Shown: positions 8,712 to 17,818, counted from the first letter of the stretch. The stretch: DNA of 64,000 bases from Pseudovibrio flavus (GCF_009711345.1 NZ_SMMA01000064.1:62001-126000); one strand, 5' to 3'. Notes: generated by a model from the letters alone, not told the origin. Translations and numbers: made by a program.

Positions 8712-9488
8712 TTATTTCCAAAGGTCAAAGTCGAACCGGTAGGTCACCCCAAAGGCCGCTGTAAATTGGTCGTCTGAAACCGTTACTGGGCTATCTTCTG
8801 CATCTCCGATCAAACGGTCATAGCCGCCTTGAAGATGCAGAGAAACGTCTTCGGTTGCCTCAAAGCTGACGCGTGCAACTGCACCAACACTCTTGAAGCC
8901 GCCATCAGGATCAAACGAACCCGGCATGCCAAAATAAGTGTCGAAGTAATTGTCGTCTGCAAAGTCAACACGCGGGCCGACAGAAAGGGTCCAGCGGTCA
9001 TGCGGCTCGAAAATCGCATCCATACCCGCACGGCCAACGAAGCCGTTGTAACCGTTGAAGCCGCGGCGCACTTCTAGGAACGCGCGGAACCAGTCATAGC
9101 GAAAGCCAGCACCAAGACCGACTTCACCTGCCCAGTTGATCTTCTTTGTGCCGGCAAGCTTTGGATCATCATTTGGCGAACGGCCACCGACGTAACCGAA
9201 GGACGGATACAAAAACACGCCCTTTTTCGTAACGCCGTCTTTTACCTCACCGATGCCCGGCAGGTAGAATTTGGCGAACGAGATGATTGGAAACGGATAG
9301 ATGATGTAGTCGTCTGCGCCGTCATACTTGGGAGAGACCACACCAGCGATCCCCACATCCACCACGTATTGCTTGGTCGCTTCTTCCTCGGTCAAACCAT
9401 CGGAAAGAAAACGCCCTTCCGCCAGAGCGGTGCCTCCAAAAGCGCAAGCCCCAACGAGCGCCATGAAGCTACGGGAAATCAATTTCAT
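8712..9488 (-). CDS. MipA/OmpV family outer membrane protein (copy 1)
   Basis: This protein of about 258 residues has a signal peptide (cleavage after ALA near residue 23) and alternating beta strands with aromatic ends, finishing in the aromatic-rich strand FGVTYRFDFDLWK, as in outer-membrane beta-barrels of the MipA/OmpV family. MipA of E. coli scaffolds MltA and PBP1B, while other members are porin-like; nothing here shows which applies. ATG 9488 is preferred to TTG 9503. A second, clearly related gene lies 228 bases upstream on the same strand (9717-10532), so this is a tandem duplication that has diverged. Confidence 0.85.
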   Translation of the reverse strand: MKLISRSFMALVGACAFGGTALAEGRFLSDGLTEEEATKQYVVDVGIAGVVSPKYDGADDYIIYPFPIISFAKFYLPGIGEVKDGVTKKGVFLYPSFGYVGGRSPNDDPKLAGTKKINWAGEVGLGAGFRYDWFRAFLEVRRGFNGYNGFVGRAGMDAIFEPHDRWTLSVGPRVDFADDNYFDTYFGMPGSFDPDGGFKSVGAVARVSFEATEDVSLHLQGGYDRLIGDAEDSPVTVSDDQFTAAFGVTYRFDFDLWK

Positions 9489-9652
9489 TGCCTTATCCCA
9501 CAATCGAAAAACTACTGACGCCAGTTATACGCAGTTTTGCAGCTAATGGCTGCATAATACTTTTCGGTAAGCACTTCTGGTTTTAAACCACGAAGGCCCA
9601 TCCACGGAATCCCGTAGATATTAAGGGGTTAAGAGATTTCCAGTTTTGAAAA

Positions 9653-9699
9653 CTTTTCCGGCAGCCGGAAAGAAAGGCAACATCAGCATGCCGGAAAAG
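9653..9699 (-). terminator. Terminator after mipA-like copy 2
   Basis: A perfect 10-base inverted repeat (9653-9662 with 9690-9699) with a 27-base loop is followed, on the minus strand, by TTTTC. A third partial copy of the arm (GCCGGAAAG, 9664-9672) lies inside the loop and allows an alternative fold. Confidence 0.55.
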
Positions 9700-9716
9700 C
9701 CATTAGATCAAGCGAA

Positions 9717-10532
9717 TCAATCAAATAGATCGAAAGAGAAGCGGTAGGAAAGACCGGTAGAGATGGAGTAGCTGTCGTCATCTACAAGCAGTGGGCTGTC
9801 ACCAGCATCCCCTGCAAATCGCTCCCAGCCACCTTGCACGTGCCAAGTCCACTTGTCTGTCAGGTCATAGCTGGTGGATGCATAAACACCGTAGCTTTTG
9901 ATACCGCCGCCAACTTTGTAGGCAGAGCGACCACTAGCGGCAGCCTCGGAAGGTGTCAGGCCAAAATAGGTCTGCATGTAGTCTTCGCTGGCGAAGTCGA
10001 TACGTGGACCAACCTTAACGCGCCATGAGTCGGTAATTTCCCACTTGGCATCCACACCCGCACGGCCAACGATACCGGTGTGACCACCAAAGCCCTGACG
10101 CAGCAATACGAAGGCATCAAACGGGCCGTAACCATAGCCCATACCCATACCGACTTCGTAAGCGAACTCGGTCTCCTTTGTGCCCCTAAGTTCCGGCGCA
10201 TCAGAAGCTTTTCGCGCGCCGACAGCACCAAAGGACGGGTAGAAATAAAGGCCATCGCGGTACCCTTCACGCACCTGCCCCCAGCCCGGCATATAGAAGC
10301 GGCTGAACTGCGCAATCACATAAGGATAGGAAACTGTACGCTTAGCACCCGGATAAGATGGGCGCGTCGTCACACCAAGGCCAAAATCGACAACATACTG
10401 CTTGCCCAACTCTTCCTCTGTCATTCCGCGAATAACAGAAAAGTCATCAGCGAGTGCCGTGGAAGAAAGACCACAAAAAACTAACAAACAACCCAAAGGC
10501 GAAGCCGCCTTGGTAGCAAACCCGAAGCACAT
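9717..10532 (-). CDS. MipA/OmpV family outer membrane protein (copy 2)
   Basis: The 271-residue product is a paralogue of the downstream gene. Both share the mature N-terminal pattern (GMTEEELGKQYVVDFG here, GLTEEEATKQYVVDVG there), the FY(M/L)PG segment, the YFYPSFGxVG or LYPSFGYVGG strand, a GP(R)IDFA strand and an F-rich C-terminal strand. A signal peptide ends around ALA-DD. It is predicted to be an outer membrane barrel, with its role unproven. It is divergent from sdaA. The gap contains an 8-base dyad at 10575-10600 that could control either gene. Confidence 0.85.
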   Translation of the reverse strand: MCFGFATKAASPLGCLLVFCGLSSTALADDFSVIRGMTEEELGKQYVVDFGLGVTTRPSYPGAKRTVSYPYVIAQFSRFYMPGWGQVREGYRDGLYFYPSFGAVGARKASDAPELRGTKETEFAYEVGMGMGYGYGPFDAFVLLRQGFGGHTGIVGRAGVDAKWEITDSWRVKVGPRIDFASEDYMQTYFGLTPSEAAASGRSAYKVGGGIKSYGVYASTSYDLTDKWTWHVQGGWERFAGDAGDSPLLVDDDSYSISTGLSYRFSFDLFD

Positions 10533-10574
10533 AAATTGCCAATCCGTTCAAATGATTACCAAGCAAATGTCTAT

Positions 10575-10600
10575 GCTCTTTTTTCATGTGGTAAAAGAGC
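10575..10600. promoter_or_regulatory. Dyad in the mipA-like / sdaA divergent gap
   Basis: GCTCTTTT (10575-10582) and AAAAGAGC (10593-10600) form a perfect 8-base inverted repeat with centres 18 bases apart. It could be a regulator operator or a small hairpin; nothing identifies the binder. Confidence 0.35.
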
Positions 10601-10684
10601 GTGAAATGACGCAATCTCTTTTGATTGCCGCGGCGGTACATTTGCCGTAAGGCAATTTTCCGGTTGGAATAGGAAAGACCCACA

Positions 10685-12100
10685 ATGTTTTTGAGTATCT
10701 TTGAAATCTTCAAAGTCGGCATTGGCCCGTCCTCGTCACATACTATGGGCCCGATGACTGCGGCCCAGAGATTTCTGGAAGAGCTCCGTGACGGGTCGCA
10801 CAGATGGCCAGGCGCTGGTGATGCAGCAAGCGTAAAAGCCACGCTCTACGGTTCTTTGGCATGGACCGGTAAAGGCCACGCATCAGATCGCGCCGTTGTT
10901 CTTGGCCTTGCAGGCTTTACGCCGCACACCATCGACCCAGACCGCGTTGACGAGATTGAAGCCGCAATCGCCAGGGAAAAGATGATCCGCCCTGAGGGCC
11001 TGCCTCCTCTGGCGTTCGATCCGGCAAAAGACGTTGTTTTCAATTTCGAGCATGACCTGCCGGGCCACGCTAACGGCATGATTATCGAAGCTTTCGATGC
11101 CGCCGGTAATCTGCACTTCCAAGAGACCTACTACTCTATCGGCGGCGGTTTTGTTGTGACGGCGCAAGAACTAGAGCGCCAGCATCAGGCAACAGCTCAC
11201 GAGACCGACGGACCGGCGACAGACAAGGAAAAGCCTTACCCATTTGCAACAGCAAAAGAGATGCTGGAAATGGGCCAGAAGTCCGGCAAGACAATTGCCC
11301 AGATGAAACAGGCGAACGAAGTCACGGTTATGGAAGAGCCTCTCTTCCGTGACAAAATCTGGGAAATCTGGTCGGTGATGAACGCCTGCCTTGAGCGCGG
11401 CCTTAACACCAGCGGCACCCTGCCGGGCGGTTTGAGCGTCAAGCGCCGTGCAGCGGAAGTAAAGCGCCAGCTGGATGAAGAGCGCGGCACCAATCTAACA
11501 ATGCCGCATGTGGCAAACGACTGGCTCTCTGTCTACGCAATGGCGGTAAACGAGGAAAACGCAGCAGGCGGCAAGGTCGTCACCGCGCCAACCAACGGCG
11601 CTGCAGGCGTTATTCCGGCAACCATTAAATATTACCGCGAGCATTGTCCGGGCAGCAATGACGAAGGCATCTACACCTTCATGCTTACCGCAGCTGCGAT
11701 TGGCGGCTTGATTAAAACCAACGCCTCCATTTCCGGCGCTGAGGTTGGCTGTCAGGGTGAAGTGGGTTCGGCTTCGGCAATGGCGGCAGCTGGTCTTTGT
11801 GCAGCCCTTGGCGGCACCAATGAGCAGATTGAAAACGCTGCTGAAATCGCGCTTGAGCATCACCTTGGCATGACCTGTGATCCGGTTGGCGGCCTTGTTC
11901 AGGTACCATGTATTGAGCGTAACGGTATGGGTGCCATCAAAGCGGTTTCAGCCGCTTCTCTGGCCCTACGCGGCGACGGTTCTCACTACATGCCGCTCGA
12001 CAATTGCGTCGAAGCGATGCGCCAGACCGGCGATGAAATGAACAGCAAGTACAAGGAAACCAGTCTTGGCGGCCTTGCTGTAAACCTTCCTGAATGCTGA
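10685..12100 (+). CDS. sdaA: L-serine ammonia-lyase (single-chain, iron-sulfur)
   Basis: This enzyme deaminates L-serine to pyruvate and ammonia with an oxygen-sensitive [4Fe-4S] cluster. The 471-residue single-chain form has the N-terminal beta domain opening [21 protein letters not shown] and the C-terminal alpha domain with [16 protein letters not shown] and [16 protein letters not shown], which contain the cluster cysteines. The length and end ([10 protein letters not shown]) match E. coli SdaA/SdaB-type enzymes, whose C-terminal Cys inserts into the active site. A GGAAAG ribosome site precedes the ATG. It is convergent with mnmD, with only 15 bases between stops. I see no riboswitch in front. 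Confidence 0.95.
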   Translation: MFLSIFEIFKVGIGPSSSHTMGPMTAAQRFLEELRDGSHRWPGAGDAASVKATLYGSLAWTGKGHASDRAVVLGLAGFTPHTIDPDRVDEIEAAIAREKMIRPEGLPPLAFDPAKDVVFNFEHDLPGHANGMIIEAFDAAGNLHFQETYYSIGGGFVVTAQELERQHQATAHETDGPATDKEKPYPFATAKEMLEMGQKSGKTIAQMKQANEVTVMEEPLFRDKIWEIWSVMNACLERGLNTSGTLPGGLSVKRRAAEVKRQLDEERGTNLTMPHVANDWLSVYAMAVNEENAAGGKVVTAPTNGAAGVIPATIKYYREHCPGSNDEGIYTFMLTAAAIGGLIKTNASISGAEVGCQGEVGSASAMAAAGLCAALGGTNEQIENAAEIALEHHLGMTCDPVGGLVQVPCIERNGMGAIKAVSAASLALRGDGSHYMPLDNCVEAMRQTGDEMNSKYKETSLGGLAVNLPEC

Positions 12101-12115
12101 TCTGACTTAAGTGTT

Positions 12116-12802
12116 TTAGGGTTTGGTTCCGCGCATCATCTCGCGCTTGCGGCCAAACCCTTTTTCACGCTCAACAGTAAAACCTGCTTCTTTCAGATTC
12201 CGTCGCACCCAGCCTGCCGCTGTATAAGTGGCAAAGCTACCGCCGCTGCGAGTATGGCCGTAGACCGCCTGCATCAAAGGTAATTCCCACAAAGCTGTAT
12301 TGAGTGATGGATTAAAGCCGTCGAGATACCAAGCATCGGCTGCAAAATCGGCAGCAGGAAGCAGCTCCCGCGCATCACCAACACCCAGCTTCAAGGTTAC
12401 GCCATCCAGCTCGAAGGTGTTCCAACCCTCTCGCACAGTCCACATGGCAAGCGAAGCTTCCATATACGTTGCCAAGTCAGGCCAAGGGTTCATCGCTCGC
12501 CGGATTGCCTCTGCTGGCAGCGGGTGAAGCTCAAACGAAACAAACGTTAAGTGGCAGCGCTGCTCTGCATCATGTGCCCGCAGTTGTCTGCAGGTCTCAA
12601 AGAAATTCAAACCCGTACCGAATCCAAGTTCGGCAATGGTGAAAGCTGGCTGCTCCAGAAAGCGTTCAGGCAGCCTGTTTCCCCTTAGGAAGACGTAGTT
12701 TGTCTCATCCCGTCCCCCTTCCTTTGAATAATAGGTATCCCCAAAGGCAGAAGAGACAGGCAAATCGCCGTCTTTCCATTCCAATTTTGGAGCATCTGTC
12801 AT
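12116..12802 (-). CDS. mnmD: tRNA (mnm5s2U34)-methyltransferase, MnmD type
   Basis: The 228-residue protein is the stand-alone methyltransferase half of MnmC, which uses SAM to convert nm5(s2)U34 to mnm5(s2)U34 in the wobble position of some tRNAs. Visible family features are FGDTYYSKEGGRDETNYVFLRGN, the SAM-binding motif ELGFGTGLNF near residue 57, and the WYLDGFNPSLNTALW stretch with the catalytic Asp. The FAD-dependent partner domain is not fused but is encoded divergently 55 bases away (12858-13979). Function by family is solid; co-expression with the partner from a shared promoter gap is inferred. Confidence 0.9.
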   Translation of the reverse strand: MTDAPKLEWKDGDLPVSSAFGDTYYSKEGGRDETNYVFLRGNRLPERFLEQPAFTIAELGFGTGLNFFETCRQLRAHDAEQRCHLTFVSFELHPLPAEAIRRAMNPWPDLATYMEASLAMWTVREGWNTFELDGVTLKLGVGDARELLPAADFAADAWYLDGFNPSLNTALWELPLMQAVYGHTRSGGSFATYTAAGWVRRNLKEAGFTVEREKGFGRKREMMRGTKP

Positions 12803-12857
12803 AGGCTGCGTCCGACTTAGTTTTATTCAGTCCCACAATATCAAGGAAAACAAAGGG

Positions 12858-13979
12858 ATGACAGCCTACGATCTCGCAATTGTCGGTGGCGGCATCTTCG
12901 GTCTATCGCTTGCAAACGCTGCAATGCGCTACGGGCTCAAAGTAGCCCTGATCGAAAAGAACACAATCGCCTCCGGTGCCAGCAATGGCCTAGTCGGCGC
13001 TTTGATGCCTCACATTCCAGCCCGCTGGAACGAGAAGAAACAGTTCCAGTTTGATGCTCTGCTTGAGCTGCCGGAGATTGTAAAAAACCTTGAACAGGCA
13101 ACCGGCATTTCTACCGGCTATAGCCGCAGTGGACGCTTGGTGCCAATTTATACGCAGGCCAAACTGGACCACGCCTTGGCCCGCGAAGAAGAAAGCCGCC
13201 AGCACTGGAAAACAGAAAAGACCGGTTTTGAGTGCAAAGTGATTGAGCGCTCGCCTGTCGAAAACTGGCCAGCGCCGGAAACAGCTCCTCTCGGTTACAC
13301 ATGGGACAATCTCGCAGCCCGCGCAAACCCGCGTATGGTTTCAGCGGCCATTCGCCAGCTGATTACACCGCGTGTTCACATCATGGAGCATACCTGCGTC
13401 ACCACCATTGATGACAAGGCTGGAAAGGTTGAAACCGCAGACGGCCGCACCATCACCGCAGACCGCATCATCCTTACGGCTGGTTACGAGGGCTTTGATC
13501 TTATTAAAGACCTGACAGGCAAACAGCTTGGCAAAGGTGTGAAGGGTCAGTCCCTGCTTTTGGAAAAAGCCTTCGACCAAGAAATGCCAGTTGTCTATGA
13601 CAGCGGCATTTATGTGGTTGCCCACCAAAACGGTACCGTCGCGATTGGCTCCACCTCGGAAGAAGAGTGGGACACAACAGAGCCGCAGCCAGCCGACATT
13701 AAAGAGATGCACCAGAAAGCAGTGCGCCTTTGCCCTGCCCTTAAAGATGCTCCGGTCATTCACACATGGGCAGGTATTCGCCCTAAATGTTTGAAACGCG
13801 ACCCGCTGCTTGGCCCGCTACCGGACTTCGACCGCACTTGGGTCGTTACCGGCGGCTTCAAGATTTCTTACGCAATCGCCCACCGCATTGCGAAGGCAGC
13901 GCTGGAACGCATCTTCCCGCATGAAGCCCCAGCCATTGCTCTGCCGGATAGCTTCTTGATTTCGCACCATTGGAAGTAG
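12858..13979 (+). CDS. FAD-dependent oxidoreductase, probable MnmC2-like tRNA-modification enzyme
   Basis: This 373-residue DAO-fold flavoprotein has the N-terminal dinucleotide motif VGGGIFGLSLANA and the GASNGLVGALMP segment resembling the GASGNRQGALYP region of the MnmC oxidase domain. It ends with the usual DAO glycine motif (TGGFKISYAIAHR). In E. coli MnmC that domain removes the carboxymethyl group from cmnm5U34 to give nm5U34, the substrate for MnmD. Because it sits back-to-back with mnmD, I infer the same role, although it could be another DAO amino-acid oxidase. Identity as a DAO-family flavoprotein is certain; the tRNA role is moderately supported. Confidence 0.75.
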   Translation: MTAYDLAIVGGGIFGLSLANAAMRYGLKVALIEKNTIASGASNGLVGALMPHIPARWNEKKQFQFDALLELPEIVKNLEQATGISTGYSRSGRLVPIYTQAKLDHALAREEESRQHWKTEKTGFECKVIERSPVENWPAPETAPLGYTWDNLAARANPRMVSAAIRQLITPRVHIMEHTCVTTIDDKAGKVETADGRTITADRIILTAGYEGFDLIKDLTGKQLGKGVKGQSLLLEKAFDQEMPVVYDSGIYVVAHQNGTVAIGSTSEEEWDTTEPQPADIKEMHQKAVRLCPALKDAPVIHTWAGIRPKCLKRDPLLGPLPDFDRTWVVTGGFKISYAIAHRIAKAALERIFPHEAPAIALPDSFLISHHWK

Positions 13980-14156
13980 TCCCCAAACGGACTATTTTCA
14001 GGAAAATATCAGGATTGGATGCCAGTGGACAAAGAGTACTCTTGAAGAGCGGTGACGACAAAGCTACATGAATTTTAGTCGCTGCCACAGATTCAAGAGC
14101 CTTGTTCGCTGGCACGCTTCAAACTGCCCAACAAGGCACCGGAGATTGACCGACCC

Positions 14157-14447
14157 ATGAAAGCAATTTTTTTAGTACTCGACGCAGCATTGAGCATTTA
14201 CTGGTTCATCATTATCGCCAGTGCCATTTTCTCATGGCTCTATGCATTCAATGTCGTCAACTCCCGCAACCAGTTTGTGGCTAGCATTGGCCAGATGCTC
14301 TACAACCTCACAGAGCCTGCGCTGCGCCCGATCCGCCGCTTTATGCCAGACCTTGGCGGTATCGACATTTCGCCGATTATCCTGCTGCTCTGCATCTACT
14401 TCCTGCGCCTCGTACTGCAGATCTACATCATTCCTGTAGTGCCGTGA
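14157..14447 (+). CDS. YggT family integral membrane protein
   Basis: The 96-residue protein has two hydrophobic helices (about 5-28 and 70-92) separated by a loop with the family signature [26 protein letters not shown]. YggT proteins are widespread and linked in some bacteria to cell division and osmotic stress, but their biochemical role is unsettled. It is followed 12 bases later by the DUF167 gene, a pairing seen in many proteobacteria (yggT-yggU), so the two are surely one operon. Confidence 0.88.
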   Translation: MKAIFLVLDAALSIYWFIIIASAIFSWLYAFNVVNSRNQFVASIGQMLYNLTEPALRPIRRFMPDLGGIDISPIILLLCIYFLRLVLQIYIIPVVP

Positions 14448-14459
14448 GGCTTCGCTCTC

Positions 14460-14777
14460 TTGAGTGATTTTCCATGGAATTTGAAGGCTGACGGCGTTCT
14501 TCTCGCTGTCCGCCTTACGCCCAAGTCCAGCAAGGACAATGTAGACGGGCTCGGTGCTCTTTCAGATGGCCGCCCGCTTATGATGGCGCGTGTGCGCGCT
14601 GTGCCGGACAAAGGCGCAGCCAACAAAGCGGTCTGCGCTCTGTTTGCCAAAGCGCTAAAACTTCCCAAATCTGCTGTAACTCTGGAAAGCGGGTCCACAT
14701 CCCGCGTGAAGACCCTGCATTTGGAAGGGGACCCAGAGCAGATCGAAGCCGCCCTGAAATCCCTCTGTAATCTTTGA
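14460..14777 (+). CDS. DUF167 / UPF0235 family protein (YggU-like)
   Basis: This 105-residue cytosolic protein matches the YggU family: LAVRLTPKSSKDNVDG near residue 17, VPDKGAANKAVCALFAKAL near 49 and the SGSTSRVKTLHLEG end. The function is unknown, although the small alpha/beta structure is known for E. coli YggU. The start is TTG 14460 with TGAGG about 10 bases upstream. It is the second gene of the yggT operon and convergent with the UPF0434 gene, four bases apart. Confidence 0.85.
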   Translation: MSDFPWNLKADGVLLAVRLTPKSSKDNVDGLGALSDGRPLMMARVRAVPDKGAANKAVCALFAKALKLPKSAVTLESGSTSRVKTLHLEGDPEQIEAALKSLCNL

Positions 14778-14781
14778 AGGC

Positions 14782-14973
14782 CTAGTCTTCCAGTTTGCGA
14801 GCCTCTTCAGGCAGCATAATAGGAATGCCATCCTTGATCGGATAGGCAAGCTTGGCGACCTGTGAAATGAGCTCTTGACGCTCACGGTCATAGCGCAAGG
14901 TGGTTTTGGTTACTGGACACACCAGCAACTCCAGCAGCTTACGGTCAATTTCAGGTGCTTTTTGCGCACTCAT
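14782..14973 (-). CDS. UPF0434/Trm112-like small zinc-ribbon-type protein
   Basis: I start at ATG 14973 to give 63 residues. The sequence [19 protein letters not shown] and the [17 protein letters not shown] ending are the UPF0434 (YcaR) signature, the bacterial Trm112-like family. Eukaryotic and archaeal Trm112 activates methyltransferases, but the bacterial role is not established. Only one of the usual metal-binding cysteines is seen. It is the third gene of the cnoX-LON-UPF0434 operon, with 28 bases between it and the LON-domain gene. Confidence 0.85.
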   Translation of the reverse strand: MSAQKAPEIDRKLLELLVCPVTKTTLRYDRERQELISQVAKLAYPIKDGIPIMLPEEARKLED

Positions 14974-15001
14974 AGATGCCTCGAATATCGTTATAGCAAC
15001 A

Positions 15002-15685
15002 CTATTGCAAAGTTGGCCCAGAGCCGACACCAGCAGACTTTGCAAGGTCAACCTCAGTCAGCGCTACCAGCGTTTCCGCGCGGGTTTTTAGGCTATCGGC
15101 TTCAAGAAGTGCCTGTTTTTCTGCCGGACCAAACGGGCTCATCAAAGACAGCGCATTGACCAGAACTTCGGTAGAAGCCTCTTTTACACTGTCCCAATCA
15201 GCTTCCAGATTGTTCGCGTCAAGGTACTCTTGCAAAGTCTTGAGAAGGTATTCGCGGTCAACGACTTCCTCTCCAAAGCCCGGCTCGAAATCCTCAATGA
15301 AACGGCTGACGTCAATCGCCCCGCGGCGGAACAAGGAACGCTCCTCGGTCTCGCCAACTAGCTCAAAGCGTGTAATGCCCGACAAGGTGACGAGATAGTG
15401 CCCGTCACCACTTTCCTGAAACGCAGTAATGCGCCCCAAGCCCCCGATTGAGCACAGCTTAGGACGGCCATTCAGCTCGTCGTCTGTTGTCTCAAACACA
15501 GGCTGAATGATGCCGATTACGCGGTCTGTGCGCAAAGCAGCATCAATCATTGCCACATAGCGAGGCTCGAAAATATTCAGCGGCAGGTGGGAACGAGGCA
15601 ATAGCAACGCACCGGGCAGCGGAAACAACGGCACGACCCGTGGAATATCCCTGCTGTGTGCGTACTCTGCGTTACCAACTTTCAT
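15002..15685 (-). CDS. LON substrate-binding domain protein
   Basis: The 227-residue protein contains only the N-terminal domain of Lon protease (LON/PUA-like), as shown by [27 protein letters not shown] at the start. It lacks the AAA+ and peptidase domains. Such solo LON proteins are usual in Alphaproteobacteria, next to a thioredoxin-like chaperone gene, and their role is unknown; substrate recognition is guessed. It lies 35 bases after cnoX and 28 bases before the UPF0434 gene, all on the minus strand. Confidence 0.88.
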   Translation of the reverse strand: MKVGNAEYAHSRDIPRVVPLFPLPGALLLPRSHLPLNIFEPRYVAMIDAALRTDRVIGIIQPVFETTDDELNGRPKLCSIGGLGRITAFQESGDGHYLVTLSGITRFELVGETEERSLFRRGAIDVSRFIEDFEPGFGEEVVDREYLLKTLQEYLDANNLEADWDSVKEASTEVLVNALSLMSPFGPAEKQALLEADSLKTRAETLVALTEVDLAKSAGVGSGPTLQ

Positions 15686-15720
15686 CGGGCACTCTCACTT
15701 CTGACGGACAATAAATCCGA

Positions 15721-16689
15721 TCATGAAAATAGGATGGACGACAACTTTCTACGGCTTATGGCAGATGCAGGATCTTTAAAGCCCCATGCTTCAAAGAACT
15801 GCAGCAACTGTGTGCGTGCACCGTCCTCGCGCCATTCACGATCACGGCGAATAATTTCAATAAGTTGATCGACGGCTTCGTTCTTTTCACCGCGCCCGCT
15901 CAGACCAACAGCCAGATCAAAACGAGCTTCATGGTCATCAGGGTTTGCTGAAACACGCTCTTTCAAACCGGCAAGATCGTCTACAGAAGCTGCCTGTTCG
16001 GCCAACTCGATCGCAGCACGCGCGGCCACAATTTCCTGCGCATTAGCAGCATCTGCTGGCGCCATATCCAGTGCCTGCTTGGCCCGCTCAACATCGTCTG
16101 CAGCCAGATAGCAATGCGCAAGACCTGCGATAGCGGCCGTGTTATGCGGCTCGATGGAAAGCACAGCGCCATAAAGCTGCGCAGCCTGCGGGTAATCACC
16201 CTCTGCACGCAGCGCATCGCCCTGCTCGATGTACTTTTCAGCGTCGCTCGGGCCAATCTTCACGCCAAGGCGCTCAAGAAACTGCTTGATCTGACCTTCA
16301 GGCAAAGCGCCCATAAAGCCATCAACCGGCTGACCGTTTTTGAAAGCAACAACGGCTGGAATAGACTGAACACCCATCTGTCCGGCGACTTCCGGATAGT
16401 CTTCAATGTTCATCTTCGCCAGTTTGACAGCGCCCTTCGCTTCACCAACCACCTTTTCAAGGATCGGCGTTAGCTGCTTGCATGGCTCGCACCAAGGAGC
16501 CCAGAAGTCTACGAGAATCGGCTGATTGCGGGATGCATCGATAACATCCTGCATAAAGGTTTGGGTGGTCGTATCAAAAACGTGTCCACCTGCACTGCTC
16601 TGGGCTGGTTCTGTCTGGTAACCGCCGCCAAAGCTGCCACCCATGGTTCCGCCAAAGCTACCACCTACTGAGAAACCGGATCCGCTCAT
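15721..16689 (-). CDS. CnoX-like thioredoxin / TPR co-chaperone
   Basis: The 322-residue protein has a thioredoxin domain (about 38-145) with redox motif WCEPC at 66-70, followed by TPR-like helices (about 150-310). This is the architecture of CnoX (YbbN), a holdase that protects proteins under oxidative stress and hands them to GroEL. E. coli CnoX lacks a working CXXC, but here both cysteines are present, so it may also reduce disulfides. The first ~34 residues are an unusual Gly/Ser/Phe-rich tail that looks disordered. It is the first gene of the operon with the LON and UPF0434 genes. Confidence 0.88.
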   Translation of the reverse strand: MSGSGFSVGGSFGGTMGGSFGGGYQTEPAQSSAGGHVFDTTTQTFMQDVIDASRNQPILVDFWAPWCEPCKQLTPILEKVVGEAKGAVKLAKMNIEDYPEVAGQMGVQSIPAVVAFKNGQPVDGFMGALPEGQIKQFLERLGVKIGPSDAEKYIEQGDALRAEGDYPQAAQLYGAVLSIEPHNTAAIAGLAHCYLAADDVERAKQALDMAPADAANAQEIVAARAAIELAEQAASVDDLAGLKERVSANPDDHEARFDLAVGLSGRGEKNEAVDQLIEIIRRDREWREDGARTQLLQFFEAWGFKDPASAISRRKLSSILFS

Positions 16690-16814
16690 ACTCTCTTATA
16701 TCCCTGTAATTTTCTGCAAGAACCAACTTGGTGCCACTGCTGCGCAGGGCTTGTTTCTAACATGGCCCTTCTGCTTACGAATTACAAATCCGCAAGCAAC
16801 GGGTTGCCATTCGC

Positions 16815-17333
16815 TCAGGCCATCTGCTTTGCTTCTTCAGAGACTGCCAACACGCGCACAGTATGCCCGCATAGCTCTGCAAAACGTAGCAAATCCTCAG
16901 GAGAAATGGCCGTTGTGGCATTGTTTTCAAGAGGATGATAGTTGAGCGGTGCCTTTTGCATCATCGCCGCATCAAAAACCGGCTGAACGCGCTGCGCTTC
17001 ACGATCGTTGATAAGCGCAAATGGGGTTACTGACCCCGGCAACACGCCCAGAACCTCGCCAAGCAAATCAGCCTTACCAAAGGAAACCCGGCCGCTTGCA
17101 CCAATAACCGAAGAAATCTGTTTCAGATCAATAGTCGCATCATGAAGCGCCACAACAAGGAACAAGTTTCCCTTTTTATCTTTCAAAAACAGGTTCTTGG
17201 TGTGCCCGCCTGGAATGCGTTCGTGCAGGTCACCCGATTCCGCGACGGTGAAAACCGGCTCATGGTCAACGGTTGAAACAGCAAGGCCGTTTTCAGCAAA
17301 AAAGGCAAAAAGTTCAGCGCGGGTCGCTGCCAT
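16815..17333 (-). CDS. Prolyl-tRNA editing protein (YbaK/ProX-type trans-editing domain)
   Basis: This 172-residue stand-alone editing domain hydrolyses mischarged tRNA, in most homologues Ala-tRNA(Pro). The signature PGGHTKNLFLKDKKGNLFLV near residues 41-60 and a conserved VTPFALIND segment near 103 identify the PrdX/ProXp-ala branch rather than YbaK. It is monocistronic. The 398 bases upstream hold no gene before the tRNA-Gly pair, which is transcribed away from it. Confidence 0.85.
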   Translation of the reverse strand: MAATRAELFAFFAENGLAVSTVDHEPVFTVAESGDLHERIPGGHTKNLFLKDKKGNLFLVVALHDATIDLKQISSVIGASGRVSFGKADLLGEVLGVLPGSVTPFALINDREAQRVQPVFDAAMMQKAPLNYHPLENNATTAISPEDLLRFAELCGHTVRVLAVSEEAKQMA

Positions 17334-17731
17334 GGGTTCCCTCGTCTCTTCTTTTTAAAAACTGGACACGCGTTTGTGTGACAGGCAACAACCAAAAGCA
17401 AGGCAAGACCATCTTTGCACCTTGCGCTAGCCCCGTCTTTTTTCCGCTAGGAGAATTTTGCGCGCTATTTTGGTCCAATTTGCGGGCTTGCAAGCTGGTT
17501 CCAACAGTTTTTGTGGGTTTTGGTGAGGCAATAGACCTATCGTTTTCACCGAGATACGATGTTCCGCCATAAATTTGCACGCAATAACACCTAGCAAAAT
17601 TAATAAAATCCACAGAACTGGAAAAAAGTGCACACCAGATTGAAAATTCCATATTGCAATCCGCCCGCGCTTTTGTCATATAACGCCGACCTCACCGAGG
17701 GACGCCGCAAGGCGATCATCGGAAAACATGA
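17334..17731. other. Gene-free gap before the tRNA-Gly pair
   Basis: I see no convincing reading frame in this ~400-base gap between a minus-strand gene start and plus-strand tRNAs. It must hold both promoters. A good TATAAC -10 box for the tRNAs lies at 17679-17684, with the -35 unclear. Confidence 0.5.
17679..17684 (+). promoter_or_regulatory. Candidate -10 box of the tRNA-Gly operon
   Basis: TATAAC lies 48 bases before the first tRNA. TTGCAA sits 19 bases upstream of it as a possible but widely spaced -35. Confidence 0.4.
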
Positions 17732-17806
17732 GCGGGCGTAGCTCAGGGGTAGAGCGTCACCTTGCCAAGGTGAATGTCGTGAGTTCGAATCTCATCGCCC
17801 GCTCCA
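17732..17806 (+). tRNA. tRNA-Gly(GCC), copy 1
   Basis: The 75 bases, including encoded CCA, fold as a standard cloverleaf: 7-base acceptor stem GCGGGCG/CGCCCGC, D-arm GCTC/GAGC, anticodon stem TCACC/GGTGA with loop TTGCCAA, anticodon GCC, and T-loop TTCGAAT. GCC reads glycine codons GGC and GGU. An identical copy follows 40 bases later. Confidence 0.97.
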
Positions 17807-17818
17807 GTTTTTCTGGAG
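17802..17818 (+). other. Hairpin overlapping the 3' end of tRNA-Gly copy 1
   Basis: CTCCAG and CTGGAG form a 6-base stem around TTTTT, using the last five bases of the tRNA. It may be a processing signal or weak terminator in the spacer. Confidence 0.35.

Noticed and set aside
17314-17679. 121-codon minus-strand frame in the tRNA-Gly upstream gap
   Set aside because: It overlaps the start of the prolyl-tRNA editing gene on the same strand and has atypical composition and no recognisable sequence.
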